Notes: generated by a model not told the origin, from the letters alone. DNA of 34,553 nucleotides from an uncultured Blautia sp. (GCA_900541345.1 UQJE01000019.1:1-34553); one strand, 5' to 3'; shown: positions 15,103 to 23,724, counted from the first letter of the stretch. Numbers and translations are program-made.

Positions 15103-16299
15103 ATGGCTGATAAAAGAGATTATTATGAAGTCCTTGGCGTGGACAAAAACGCCGACGACGCAGCATTAAAAAAAGCATACCGTAAATTAGCCAAAAAATA
15201 TCACCCGGACGTAAATCCGGGTGATAAAGACGCGGAGGCAAAGTTTAAAGAAGCGACAGAAGCATACACTATCTTAAGCGATCCGGACAAGAGAAGACAG
15301 TACGATCAGTTTGGTCATGCAGCCTTTGAAAACGGTGGAGCAGGAGGTGCTGGCGGATTCGGCGGCTTTGATTTTAACGGCGCAGACATGGGCGATATTT
15401 TCGGTGATATTTTTGGTGACCTTTTCGGAGGCGGAAGCCGGGGCAGACGTGCAAATAATGGTCCCATGAAAGGTGCAAATCTTCGGGCAAGGGTGAACAT
15501 TACCTTTGAAGAGGCGGTTTTTGGCTGTGAAAAAGAGCTGGAAATTGTATTAAAGGACGAGTGTACAACCTGCCACGGAACCGGAGCAAAACCGGGAACT
15601 TCCCCTGTTACATGTCCGAAGTGTAACGGAGAGGGTCAGATTGTATACACCCAGCAGTCCATGTTCGGTATGGTTCGAAACGTACAGACCTGTCCGGAAT
15701 GTCACGGAACAGGTAAGGTGATTAAAGAGAAATGTACAAGCTGCCGTGGAACAGGATATACTTCTTCCAGAAAGAAGATTCAGGTATCTGTTCCTGCAGG
15801 TATTGATAACGGACAGAGTATCCGTATCCGTGAAAAGGGTGAACCGGGAACAAACGGAGGTCCAAGAGGAGATCTGCTTGTAGAAGTAAATGTAGCCCGT
15901 CATCCGATTTTCCAGAGACAGGATATGAATATCTTTTCCACTGCACCGATTACTTACGCGCAGGCGGCTCTCGGCGGAGAAGTTCGTATCAGCACAGTGG
16001 ACGGCGAAGTTGCATATGAAGTGAAGCCGGGAACACAGACAGATACAAGAATCCGTCTGAAAGGAAAAGGCGTTCCTTCTCTTCGAAACAAAAATGTGCG
16101 CGGCGATCACTATGTAACGCTTGTGGTACAGGTTCCTACAAATCTTAATGCAGAGGCAAAAGAGGCGCTTCGCAAATTTGATGAAGCGTGTGGAAATCGT
16201 CCTTCCGGAACAAAGGGAGAAGCAGGCGAAAAACAGGAAAAACCAGAAAAGAAGAAAAAGAGCTTTATGGATAAGCTTAAGGAAACTTTTGAGGAATAA
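15103..16299 (+). CDS. dnaJ: Co-chaperone DnaJ (Hsp40, type I)
   Basis: Stimulates DnaK ATPase and delivers substrates. The 398-residue protein contains a J domain (about 5-70) with HPD at 34-36, a Gly/Phe-rich linker (about 77-112), four zinc-binding CxxCxGxG repeats beginning at Cys154, Cys171, Cys197 and Cys211, and a C-terminal substrate-binding domain. The end is Lys/Glu-rich (about 365-398). It follows dnaK by 27 bp, with AGGAAAAGGA before the ATG. The operon ends here at an intrinsic terminator. Confidence 0.98.
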   Translation: MADKRDYYEVLGVDKNADDAALKKAYRKLAKKYHPDVNPGDKDAEAKFKEATEAYTILSDPDKRRQYDQFGHAAFENGGAGGAGGFGGFDFNGADMGDIFGDIFGDLFGGGSRGRRANNGPMKGANLRARVNITFEEAVFGCEKELEIVLKDECTTCHGTGAKPGTSPVTCPKCNGEGQIVYTQQSMFGMVRNVQTCPECHGTGKVIKEKCTSCRGTGYTSSRKKIQVSVPAGIDNGQSIRIREKGEPGTNGGPRGDLLVEVNVARHPIFQRQDMNIFSTAPITYAQAALGGEVRISTVDGEVAYEVKPGTQTDTRIRLKGKGVPSLRNKNVRGDHYVTLVVQVPTNLNAEAKEALRKFDEACGNRPSGTKGEAGEKQEKPEKKKKSFMDKLKETFEE

Positions 16300-16304
16300 A
16301 GCAG

Positions 16305-16337
16305 AAGGCTCCGGTCACAGTACCGAAGCCTTTTTTT
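16305..16337 (+). terminator. Intrinsic terminator after dnaJ
   Basis: AAGGCT and CGGT (16305-16315) pair with ACCG and AGCCTT (16322-16332), with one internal mismatch and a 6-nt loop. A run of seven Ts follows. Confidence 0.88.
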
Positions 16338-16358
16338 CCGTGAGTCTTTTGCATTCTC

Positions 16359-16387
16359 TTGACAATTACTTCTGTATATCGTATGGT
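16359..16387 (+). promoter_or_regulatory. SigA-type promoter of the PAP2-prmA-rsmE-nifS-thiI unit
   Basis: TTGACA (16359-16364), 17-bp spacer, TATGGT (16382-16387). The TTG of the -35 box could be misread as a start codon for the next gene, but a ribosome binding site supports a start at 16422. Confidence 0.7.
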
Positions 16388-16421
16388 ATACCAAAAAGCC
16401 CGTGAAAGAAGGAGGTTCTTA

Positions 16422-17132
16422 TTGAAGCTTTTGGAAAAATGTAAAAAGTGGATTCCTGTGTGGGAGATTCTGCCTCTTATATCCATTTTAGCAGTGAATT
16501 GTGTTGTTTATTGGGGGAGCAGTGTCCTCACGGCAGACAGATATCATTTTGACTTTACTTTTGCATTCGACAGGTCAGTCCCTTTAATACCGGAATTTGT
16601 CTGGATTTATATTCTTGCGTTTCCTTTCTGGGCAGTAAATTATATTCTTGCAGCGCGAAGAGGAAAGAAGAGTTTTTACAGATTTGTGGCAACCGATTTA
16701 CTTGTACATCTTACGTGTTTTATTGTATTTATGGCGGTGCCGACGACAAATATCCGACCTGTTATTACAGGAGATACGCTGTCTGAGCGCGTGCTTTCTC
16801 TTGTGTACATAATGGATGGGGGGAATATGCCCTCTAATCTTCTTCCCTCTATTCACTGCTATGTGAGCTGGCTTTGCTGGAGAGGATTAAAAGGAGCCAG
16901 GGAAATTCCGGTGTGGTATCAGAGATTTTCTCTGGTGTTTGCGGTACTTATTATTATTTCTACACAGGTATTGAAGCAGCATTATATTGTGGATGCCATT
17001 GCAGCAGTTATTCTTGTAGAAGCCGCGTGGCGATTTTTTGCGAAAGAAAGCCGTTATCAGAAGATAATGAATATTTTTGAATACTGGAACAGAAAAATCT
17101 GGAAAGAAAAGATGGGAGACAATCAATTATGA
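16422..17132 (+). CDS. PAP2-family integral membrane phosphatase/phosphotransferase
   Basis: A 236-residue membrane protein with about six hydrophobic segments (near 15-35, 58-78, 88-106, 120-132, 143-155, 168-200). Two PAP2 motifs are visible: PSIH (142-145) for motif C2 and TQVLKQHYIVD (181-191), where His187 and Asp191 match motif C3. The SR normally preceding C3 is TQ here. Relatives dephosphorylate phosphatidate, undecaprenyl-pyrophosphate or similar lipids, or transfer inositol phosphate; the substrate cannot be told. TTG at 16422 is chosen because AAGGAGG lies 6 nt upstream. Its stop overlaps the prmA start (ATGA). It sits between dnaJ and prmA, which are often neighbours in Firmicutes. 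Confidence 0.82.
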   Translation: MKLLEKCKKWIPVWEILPLISILAVNCVVYWGSSVLTADRYHFDFTFAFDRSVPLIPEFVWIYILAFPFWAVNYILAARRGKKSFYRFVATDLLVHLTCFIVFMAVPTTNIRPVITGDTLSERVLSLVYIMDGGNMPSNLLPSIHCYVSWLCWRGLKGAREIPVWYQRFSLVFAVLIIISTQVLKQHYIVDAIAAVILVEAAWRFFAKESRYQKIMNIFEYWNRKIWKEKMGDNQL

Positions 17133-18082
17133 AATGGAATCGTTTTACTGTAAAAACAACAACAGAGGCAGAGGACATTGTGATCTGCACACTTGCAGAA
17201 GTAGGTGTGGAAGGCGCGGAAATTGTGGATAAACAGCCTCTCACAGAGGAAGATAAGGAGCAGATGTTTGTTGATATTATGCCGGAAACACAGGAGGATG
17301 ACGGTGTTGCATATTTGAATTTTTATCTGGATGAAGATACAGATAAAGACGAAATGCTGAAAAAAGTCAGAGAAGCTCTTGAGGAACTTCGCTCTTTTAT
17401 GGATATTGGAGAGGGAACAATTGAGGAATCTGAGACAGAGGACAAGGACTGGATCAACAACTGGAAAGAATATTTTCATCAGTTCTATGTAGATGATATT
17501 CTCATTGTTCCTTCCTGGGAGGAAGTAAAGGAAGAAGACAAAAATAAAATGATTCTCCACATTGATCCGGGAACTGCTTTTGGAACAGGTATGCATGAAA
17601 CAACACAGCTTGTGATCCGCCAGCTTAAAAAATATGTTACAGAGGATACAGAACTTCTGGATGTGGGAACAGGGAGCGGAATCCTTGGAATTGTTTCTCT
17701 GAAACTGGGGGCAAAACATGTTCTGGGAACAGATCTGGACCCTTGTGCAATTCCGGCAGTTGCAGAAAATAAGGAAGCAAATGACATTCCGGATGAAGCC
17801 TTCGATATGATGATTGGAAATATCATTGATGATAAAGAAGTACAGGATAAGGTGGGCTATGAAAAATATGATATTGTAGCGGCCAATATTCTTGCGGACG
17901 TTCTTGTGCCGCTTACCCCTGTTATTGTAAATCAGATGAAAAAAGGCGGATATTACATTACTTCCGGTATTCTTGATGTGAAGGAAGATGTTGTTGTACA
18001 GGCTGTAAAAGATGCCGGACTGAATGTTGTGGAAGTGACACATCAGGGAGAATGGGTGTCCGTCACAGCAAGAAAGGACTGA
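17129..18082 (+). CDS. prmA: Ribosomal protein L11 methyltransferase
   Basis: SAM-dependent enzyme that methylates ribosomal protein L11. The 317-residue protein has an N-terminal substrate-recognition domain (about 1-100), the PrmA segment HIDPGTAFGTGMHETTQL (about 144-161), and the SAM-binding motif I LLDVGTGSGILG (about 177-188). VAANILADVLVPL corresponds to the catalytic NxxPP-like region of the family. The ATG overlaps the stop of the PAP2 gene by 4 nt, and rsmE follows after 4 bp. The prmA-rsmE pair is a standard Firmicute arrangement, which supports the assignment. Confidence 0.95.
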   Translation: MKWNRFTVKTTTEAEDIVICTLAEVGVEGAEIVDKQPLTEEDKEQMFVDIMPETQEDDGVAYLNFYLDEDTDKDEMLKKVREALEELRSFMDIGEGTIEESETEDKDWINNWKEYFHQFYVDDILIVPSWEEVKEEDKNKMILHIDPGTAFGTGMHETTQLVIRQLKKYVTEDTELLDVGTGSGILGIVSLKLGAKHVLGTDLDPCAIPAVAENKEANDIPDEAFDMMIGNIIDDKEVQDKVGYEKYDIVAANILADVLVPLTPVIVNQMKKGGYYITSGILDVKEDVVVQAVKDAGLNVVEVTHQGEWVSVTARKD

Positions 18083-18086
18083 TAAG

Positions 18087-18839
18087 ATGCAGCGTTTTTT
18101 TGTAGAACCTTATCAGATTCAGGAAGAAGAGCACAGAATTTCCATTACAGGAGGGGATGTAAATCACATCCGAAACGTTCTCCGCATGAAGACAGGGGAA
18201 GAACTTTGGATCAGCGATGGCGGAGAAAAAGAATACTGCTGTACGATCGAAAGCTTCGAGGAAGAAGAGGTGATTCTGCACATTCTTTATGCCCAGGAGC
18301 CGGAATATGAGCTGCCTGGAAAGATTTACCTCTTTCAGGGGCTTCCGAAAGCAGATAAAATGGAACTGATTATACAGAAGGCTGTTGAACTTGGGGCATA
18401 CAGCGTAGTGCCTGTAGCCACAAAGCGGTGTGTGGTAAAGCTTGACGGTGCAAAGGCAGAGAAAAAGACGGCAAGATGGCAGCAGATTGCAGAAAGTGCA
18501 GCAAAGCAGTCAAAGCGTATGCTCGTGCCGGAGGTTCACTCTGTAATGAAATTTAAAGATGCCCTTTCTCTCGCAAAAGAGCTCGATGTCTGCCTTGTTC
18601 CTTATGAGCTTGCAAAAGGAATGAAGGAGACAAAAGCACTTATAGAGAAAATTGAGCCGGGACAGTCTATCGGGATTTTTATTGGACCGGAGGGCGGCTT
18701 TGAGGAAGAAGAAATTCAGATGGCAATAGAGGCAGGGGCAATGCCGGTTACATTGGGACACAGGATTTTAAGAACGGAGACGGCAGGCCTTGCCATTCTT
18801 TCTGTGCTTATGTTCCGCCTGGAAGGAGATAAAAAGTAA
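18087..18839 (+). CDS. rsmE: 16S rRNA (uracil-1498-N3)-methyltransferase
   Basis: SPOUT-class methyltransferase that modifies U1498 of 16S rRNA. The 250-residue protein begins MQRFFVEP and has HIRNVLRMKTGEELWISDGG in the PUA-like N-terminal domain. The C-terminal knot shows KADKMELIIQKAVELGAYSVVP, IGIFIGPEGGFEEEEI and LGHRILRTETAGLAIL, which form the SAM-binding trefoil knot. It starts 4 bp after prmA and its TAA overlaps the ATG of the next gene by one base, so translational coupling is likely. Confidence 0.95.
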   Translation: MQRFFVEPYQIQEEEHRISITGGDVNHIRNVLRMKTGEELWISDGGEKEYCCTIESFEEEEVILHILYAQEPEYELPGKIYLFQGLPKADKMELIIQKAVELGAYSVVPVATKRCVVKLDGAKAEKKTARWQQIAESAAKQSKRMLVPEVHSVMKFKDALSLAKELDVCLVPYELAKGMKETKALIEKIEPGQSIGIFIGPEGGFEEEEIQMAIEAGAMPVTLGHRILRTETAGLAILSVLMFRLEGDKK

Positions 18840-19993
18840 TGGAAGCATATTTTGATAATTCCGCCACAACAAAGTGCTATGAGGCGGTGCGGGAAATTGT
18901 GTGCAAAACTATGACGGAGGATTACGGAAATCCTTCTGCCATGCACAGAAAAGGCGTGGAAGCGGAGCAGTATATAAAAGATGCAAAAGCATCGATTGCC
19001 CGGCTTATGAAGGTAAATGAAAAAGAAATCCTTTTCACATCAGGGGGAACAGAATCCAATAATCTCGCTCTGATCGGCGGTGTTATGGCCAATAAGAGAA
19101 AAGGAAACCACATTATTACAACAGCAGTGGAACATCCGGCAGTAGGACAGCCTGTAGAGTATCTGGAGTCCCTGGGCTTCGAGGTGACAATTCTTCCCGT
19201 AGATGAAAGAGGGGTAGTACTTCTTGACGCTTTGGAAGAAGCTCTTCGCCCGGATACCATTATGGTTTCCACTATGTATGTAAATAACGAAGTAGGCTCT
19301 GTCATGCCGATAGAAAAAATTGCAAACCTGATACATGAAAAAAGCCCGAAAGCTCTTTACCATGTAGATGCAATCCAGGCGTTTGGAAAATACAGAATTT
19401 ATCCGAAAAAGCTGGGAATAGATCTTCTCTCTGTAAGCGGACATAAAATTCATGGTCCCAAAGGTGTGGGATTTCTTTATATCAATGAAAAAGTAAGGAT
19501 AGAGCCCCAGATTTTAGGCGGAGGGCAGCAGGGCGGAATGCGTTCTGGTACAGACAATGTTCCGGGGATTGCTGGTCTTGGCGTGGCGGCAGAGGAGATT
19601 TACAGAAACTTTGATGAAAATGTGGAGCATATGTACCAGTTAAAAGAATATATGGCAAAAGGACTTTCTCAGATAGAAAACGTAAAAATAAACGGGATGG
19701 AGCTTCGTGAGGGAGCACCTCAGATTTTAAGCGTAAGTTTTATGGGAATCCGAAGCGAGGTTCTTCTTCATACACTGGAAGATAGAAGGATTTATGTTTC
19801 AGCAGGCAGCGCCTGCTCCAGTCATAAGAGAAAAGCAAGTGGTACTCTGACAGCAATGGGACTTTCTGCAGAACAGAAAGAAAGTACAGTGAGATTAAGT
19901 TTTTGTGAGGAAAATACATTTGAGGAAGCAGATTACTGTCTGGAAGTGTTAAGGGAAGTCGTACCGGCTCTCAGAAGATATTCCAGACGATAA
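18839..19993 (+). CDS. Cysteine desulfurase (NifS/IscS family)
   Basis: PLP enzyme that removes sulfur from cysteine as an enzyme-bound persulfide. The 384-residue protein starts EAYFDNSATTKCYEAV and has FTSGGTESNNLALIG, the PLP lysine in SVSGHKIHGPKG (Lys203), GGGQQGGMRSGTDNVPGI, and the persulfide cysteine in SAGSACSSHKRKASG (Cys326). The long loop around Cys326 fits group I (IscS/NifS) enzymes. With thiI 14 bp downstream, it most likely donates sulfur to ThiI for 4-thiouridine, like the B. subtilis NifZ-ThiI pair. A wider Fe-S cluster role is possible; no iscU lies nearby. Confidence 0.93.
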   Translation: MEAYFDNSATTKCYEAVREIVCKTMTEDYGNPSAMHRKGVEAEQYIKDAKASIARLMKVNEKEILFTSGGTESNNLALIGGVMANKRKGNHIITTAVEHPAVGQPVEYLESLGFEVTILPVDERGVVLLDALEEALRPDTIMVSTMYVNNEVGSVMPIEKIANLIHEKSPKALYHVDAIQAFGKYRIYPKKLGIDLLSVSGHKIHGPKGVGFLYINEKVRIEPQILGGGQQGGMRSGTDNVPGIAGLGVAAEEIYRNFDENVEHMYQLKEYMAKGLSQIENVKINGMELREGAPQILSVSFMGIRSEVLLHTLEDRRIYVSAGSACSSHKRKASGTLTAMGLSAEQKESTVRLSFCEENTFEEADYCLEVLREVVPALRRYSRR

Positions 19994-20007
19994 GAAAGGA
20001 GAAAAAT

Positions 20008-21189
20008 ATGATATTTCACGCATTTTTAATTAAGTATGCAGAAATTGCAATTAAGGGCAAAAACAGATATATGTTTGAAGACGCTCTTGTAAAACAGATG
20101 CGGATTGCGCTCTCTAAAGTAGAGGGAGAATTTGAAGTGAAAAAAGAACAGGGACGTGTGTATGTCTTCTGTCCGGAAGTTTATGATTTTGATGAGGCAG
20201 TAGAGGCTCTTCAGAAGGTATTCGGAATTGTGGGAATCTGTCCTGTTGTTATTTATGAGGACAACGGATTTGACAAAATGTGCGAAGACGTTGTATCTTA
20301 TATGAAAAACAGATACCCGGATTTTTCCGGAAGCTTCAAAGTATATACACGCCGCGCAAAGAAATCTTACCCGATTCCTTCTATGGAGGTAAGCGCAAAA
20401 ATCGGAGGCGCGATTCTGGACGCTTTTCCAGAGGCCTCTGTTGATGTACATGAGCCGGATATGACCCTTTCCGTGGAAATTCGTGATAAAATTTACGTAT
20501 ATTCAGAGACGATCAAAGGGCCGGGCGGTATGCCGGTGGGAACAAATGGAAAAGCAATGCTTCTTCTTTCCGGCGGTATCGACAGCCCGGTTGCAGGATA
20601 TATGATCGCAAAACGAGGTGTAAAAATTGATGCGGTATATTTTCATGCACCGCCATACACAAGTGACAGAGCGAAGCAAAAGGTAGTGGATCTTGCAAAG
20701 CTGGTTGCAAAATACAGCGGACCGATTCGCCTTCATATTGTAAACTTTACAGACATTCAGCTTTACATTTACGATAAGTGTCCGCACGAGGAGCTTACCA
20801 TTATCATGCGTCGTTATATGATGCGTATTGCAGAACATTTTGCAAAAGAGACAGGCTGTCTTGGTATGATTACAGGAGAGAGTATCGGACAGGTGGCAAG
20901 CCAGACGCTTCACAGTCTTGCGGCTACAAACGAAGTATGTACGCTGCCGGTATATCGCCCGGTAATCGGCTTTGATAAGCAGGAGATTGTGGAGATTTCA
21001 AAAAAAATCGATACATTTGAGACATCTATTCTTCCCTTTGAGGATTGCTGTACGATTTTTGTTGCAAAACATCCGGTTACAAAACCGAATCTCAAAGTGA
21101 TTCACCGCTCAGAGACAAAGCTGGAAGAAAAAATAGAAGAACTTATGGAAGAAGCGTTAAAAACAACAGAGGTTATTGAAATTTCATAA
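20008..21189 (+). CDS. thiI: tRNA 4-thiouridine synthase
   Basis: Activates U8 of tRNA with ATP and inserts sulfur to form 4-thiouridine. The 393-residue protein has an N-terminal ferredoxin-like region (KYAEIAIKGKNRYMFE), a THUMP domain (about 60-165) and the PP-loop ATPase motif LLSGGIDSPV (186-195). GMITGESIGQVASQTL and CTLPVYRPVIGFDKQEI follow. It lacks the C-terminal rhodanese domain of E. coli ThiI, as is normal in Firmicutes, so sulfur must come from a partner, probably the desulfurase encoded just upstream. GAAAGGAG precedes the ATG. No separate terminator with a T-run is seen on the plus strand after it. Confidence 0.96.
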   Translation: MIFHAFLIKYAEIAIKGKNRYMFEDALVKQMRIALSKVEGEFEVKKEQGRVYVFCPEVYDFDEAVEALQKVFGIVGICPVVIYEDNGFDKMCEDVVSYMKNRYPDFSGSFKVYTRRAKKSYPIPSMEVSAKIGGAILDAFPEASVDVHEPDMTLSVEIRDKIYVYSETIKGPGGMPVGTNGKAMLLLSGGIDSPVAGYMIAKRGVKIDAVYFHAPPYTSDRAKQKVVDLAKLVAKYSGPIRLHIVNFTDIQLYIYDKCPHEELTIIMRRYMMRIAEHFAKETGCLGMITGESIGQVASQTLHSLAATNEVCTLPVYRPVIGFDKQEIVEISKKIDTFETSILPFEDCCTIFVAKHPVTKPNLKVIHRSETKLEEKIEELMEEALKTTEVIEIS

Positions 21190-21205
21190 AGTGTCCGGAA
21201 GGAAA

Positions 21206-21238
21206 ATAAAAAAGGAGGAAGTTTTCTGGCTTCCTCCT
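21206..21238 (-). terminator. Intrinsic terminator for the HPr/Crh-like gene
   Basis: On the minus strand AGGAGGAAG and CTTCCTCCT form a perfect 9-bp stem with an 8-nt loop, followed by TTTTTTA. On the plus strand the T-run is missing, so it mainly serves the minus-strand gene, though the hairpin may also slow transcription from thiI. Confidence 0.85.
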
Positions 21239-21252
21239 GTATACACGAAAGA

Positions 21253-21489
21253 TTATTCGATTGTGTATTTGCCGATGACTTCCATTACACTGTCAAGTGC
21301 AGGACCGTCAGCATGAATGTTCAGGTCGATTGGTTTAGATAAATCTAAGCTGAAGATGCCCATGATAGATTTCGCATCGATCACATATCTTCCGGATACT
21401 AAATCAAAGTCGCAGTCAAATTTGCTGATTTCGTTTACGAATGCCTTCACTTTATCAATAGAGTTCAGTGAAATTTTTGCTGTTTTCAT
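21253..21489 (-). CDS. HPr/Crh-like protein lacking the PTS active-site histidine
   Basis: A 78-residue protein with the HPr fold. KSIMGIFSLDL (40-50) matches the HPr regulatory region (KSIMGVMSLGI in B. subtilis), with Ser41 at the position of Ser46, the HPr kinase target. In an ungapped alignment to B. subtilis HPr, the active-site segment HARPA is replaced by SIDKV, with Ser10 at His15 and Asp12 at Arg17. It therefore cannot take phosphate from enzyme I in the usual way. This resembles Crh, which keeps Ser46 but lacks His15 and acts in carbon catabolite repression; a similar role is inferred only. AAGGGAGG precedes the ATG. Single gene with its own promoter and terminator. Confidence 0.8.
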   Translation of the reverse strand: MKTAKISLNSIDKVKAFVNEISKFDCDFDLVSGRYVIDAKSIMGIFSLDLSKPIDLNIHADGPALDSVMEVIGKYTIE

Positions 21490-21530
21490 TGTGATAACCT
21501 CCCTTAAATATTGGTTTATTTACAGTTTTC

Positions 21531-21559
21531 ATCTTACCTGTACCCTAAAAAAAAGTCAA
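21531..21559 (-). promoter_or_regulatory. SigA-type promoter of the HPr/Crh-like gene
   Basis: Minus-strand TTGACT (complement of 21554-21559), 17-bp spacer, TAAGAT (complement of 21531-21536). The start codon is about 40 bp downstream. Confidence 0.72.
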
Positions 21560-21639
21560 GGTAAAAAGAGATAAAAAATAGTTGAAGATTTAGTGAAATT
21601 GTATAAAATTTTCGAAAGATATGTAAAAGGATGACAAAC

Positions 21640-22977
21640 ATGAAGAAAAAAGCAGCATTACACAATTTAGGCTGTAAAGTCAATGCCTATGAGGTGGAGG
21701 CGATGCAGCAGCTTCTGGAGGAGGCAGGGTATGAGATTGTGCCTTTTGAGCCGGGAGCAGACGTATATGTAATTAACACCTGTACTGTTACAAATATTGC
21801 AGACAGAAAATCAAGACAGATGCTTCATAAAGCAAAAAAAATGAATCCAGACGCCATTGTAGTTGCGACAGGCTGCTATGTGCAGACAGATACGGAGAAG
21901 TTGGATAAGGATGAGGCAGTAGATCTGATTCTCGGAAACAATCAGAAAAAAAATATTGTGGAGGCTCTTGAGGATTACGAAAAAGAAAATCACAAGCTTT
22001 CCAGAGTTATTAAAATCAACCAGACAAAAGAATACGAAAGTCTTGCCATCAGCCGCACAGCTGAGCATGTGCGTGCTTATATGAAGGTGCAGGATGGCTG
22101 TAACCAGTTCTGTACGTACTGCATTATTCCTTATGCACGTGGAAGGGTAAGAAGCAGAGCGCTGGACAATGTGCTGGCGGAAGCTCGTACTCTTGCAGAA
22201 AAAGGGTATCAGGAAGTGGTGCTTACAGGAATCCACTTAAGTTCATACGGTGTGGATTTTCCGGAAGAGAAAAAGGCAGATCTTCTGACTTTGATTGAGG
22301 CAGTTCATGAGATAGAGGGAATTAAAAGAATCCGTCTCGGTTCTCTGGAACCGGGAATTATAACAGAGGAATTTGTAAAACGCATTTCAGAACTTCCGAA
22401 AGTATGCCCCCATTTTCATTTATCGCTTCAGAGCGGCTGCGATGCCACTTTGGAACGAATGAACAGACGGTACAGAAGCAAAGAATATAGAGAACGCTGT
22501 GAGATTCTCAGAAAATATTATGAAAATCCGGCTCTTACAACAGATGTGATTGTAGGATTTCCCGGTGAAACGGAAGAAGACTTTGAAAGTTCTCTTGCGT
22601 TTGTAAAAGACATCTGTTTTTATGAGACGCATATTTTCCCTTATTCCAGAAGACAGGGAACAAAGGCAGCTGCTATGAAAGAGCAGCTTACCGAGGCGGT
22701 AAAAAAAGAGCGGAGTGAAAAAATGCTCTCTGTAAATAAAAAAAGAATGGCAGAATATGAAAAAACTATGGAAGGAAAAATGCTGGAAATCCTTCTTGAG
22801 GAAGAGTGTGAAATTAATGGAAAAGCCTATTATCTGGGGCACAGCAGAGAATATGTGCGGACTGCGGTAGAGAAGAGGGACGGGCTTTCTGTAAATGATA
22901 TTGTAACGGTAAAAGCAGAAAGCTTTCCGGAAGGAGAAAGTTTTCGTTGTAATTTGCGGGGAAGTATATTAAAATAG
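21640..22977 (+). CDS. mtaB: tRNA t6A37 methylthiotransferase MtaB
   Basis: Radical-SAM enzyme that converts t6A to ms2t6A at tRNA position 37. The 445-residue protein has the MTTase N-terminal domain with three cluster cysteines (LGCKVN, INTCTVTN, ATGCYVQ), the radical-SAM CxxxCxxC in DGCNQFCTYCIIPYARG, HFHLSLQSGCD, TTDVIVGFPGETEEDF, and a C-terminal TRAM-like domain. NLGCKVNAYE and the CIIPYARG motif favour MtaB over MiaB or RimO. ATG 21640 is preferred to ATG 21631 because AAAGG (21626-21630) is spaced properly only for the former. A weak promoter, TTGAAG-N16-TAAAAT, may lie just upstream. First gene of a nine-gene run. Confidence 0.94.
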   Translation: MKKKAALHNLGCKVNAYEVEAMQQLLEEAGYEIVPFEPGADVYVINTCTVTNIADRKSRQMLHKAKKMNPDAIVVATGCYVQTDTEKLDKDEAVDLILGNNQKKNIVEALEDYEKENHKLSRVIKINQTKEYESLAISRTAEHVRAYMKVQDGCNQFCTYCIIPYARGRVRSRALDNVLAEARTLAEKGYQEVVLTGIHLSSYGVDFPEEKKADLLTLIEAVHEIEGIKRIRLGSLEPGIITEEFVKRISELPKVCPHFHLSLQSGCDATLERMNRRYRSKEYRERCEILRKYYENPALTTDVIVGFPGETEEDFESSLAFVKDICFYETHIFPYSRRQGTKAAAMKEQLTEAVKKERSEKMLSVNKKRMAEYEKTMEGKMLEILLEEECEINGKAYYLGHSREYVRTAVEKRDGLSVNDIVTVKAESFPEGESFRCNLRGSILK

Positions 22978-23008
22978 TAATGAAGTAATTGTAAGGACGT
23001 GAGAGAAA

Positions 23009-23281
23009 ATGGCAGAGAATAATCTGGGAAATACCCAATATTTCAGGACAAAACCGGATCAGGAACTTGAAGTAAAAGAAGTGTTGGATCTGGTGTACAA
23101 TGCAATGGATGAGAAGGGATATAATCCGGTAAATCAGATAGTGGGATATATTATGTCCGGAGACCCGACTTATATTACCAGCCACAAAGGCGCAAGGAGC
23201 ATGATTATGAAAGTGGAGCGCGATGAGCTGGTGGAAGAACTTTTAAACGAGTATATTAAGAACAAATCCTGGGAACGATAA
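23009..23281 (+). CDS. IreB family regulatory phosphoprotein (DUF965)
   Basis: A 90-residue protein matching the IreB/YrzL family: NTQYFRTKPDQELEVKEVLDLVY near the start, then EKGYNPVNQIVGYIMSGDPTYITSHKGARSMI. In Enterococcus faecalis, IreB is phosphorylated on a threonine near the N-terminus by the PASTA kinase IreK and modulates cephalosporin resistance; Thr9 or Thr14 here would be candidates. It is followed 2 bp later by ruvX and then a DUF1292 gene, the conserved yrzL-yrrK-yrzB order of Firmicutes. No kinase gene is in the window. Confidence 0.93.
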   Translation: MAENNLGNTQYFRTKPDQELEVKEVLDLVYNAMDEKGYNPVNQIVGYIMSGDPTYITSHKGARSMIMKVERDELVEELLNEYIKNKSWER

Positions 23282-23283
23282 TT

Positions 23284-23709
23284 ATGAGAATACTGGGATT
23301 GGATTACGGCTCAAGGACAGTGGGGGTGGCAGTAAGCGACCCACTGGGCCTTACAGCTCAGAGTGTGGAAACCATATGGCGCAAACAGGAAAATAAACTG
23401 CGTCAGACGCTGGCACGTATTGAAGAACTTGTTTCGGAATACCAGGTTGAGACGATTGTTCTGGGATATCCGAAAAATATGAATAATACCATTGGAGAGC
23501 GGGCTTTGAAATCTCTGGAATTCAGGGAAATGCTGGAGAGAAGAACAGGCCTGCCTGTTGTTATGTGGGACGAACGGCTCACTACAATAGAAGCAAACCG
23601 CACATTGATGGAGAGCGGAGTGCGAAGAGAGAATCGTAAGGAGCATTTGGACCAGCTGGCAGCTATTTTTATTTTACAGGGATATTTGGATTCCCTGAGG
23701 AACGGATAA
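23284..23709 (+). CDS. ruvX: RuvX/YqgF family pre-16S rRNA nuclease or putative Holliday junction resolvase
   Basis: A 141-residue RNase-H-fold protein. MRILGLDYGSRTVGVAVSD carries the first catalytic Asp, VLGYPKNMNNTIG is the second strand motif, and VMWDERLTTIEANR with HLDQLAAIFILQGYLD supply the remaining acidic residues. E. coli YqgF acts in 16S rRNA 5'-end maturation, and a resolvase role has been proposed. It starts 2 bp after the ireB-like gene, so the two are probably translationally coupled. Confidence 0.94.
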   Translation: MRILGLDYGSRTVGVAVSDPLGLTAQSVETIWRKQENKLRQTLARIEELVSEYQVETIVLGYPKNMNNTIGERALKSLEFREMLERRTGLPVVMWDERLTTIEANRTLMESGVRRENRKEHLDQLAAIFILQGYLDSLRNG

Positions 23710-23724
23710 GGACGGTTAAATAAG

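Noticed and set aside
16359..16421. Longer PAP2 protein starting at TTG 16359
   Set aside because: That TTG is part of a TTGACA -35 box, and the promoter would lie inside the gene. AAGGAGG supports a start at 16422.
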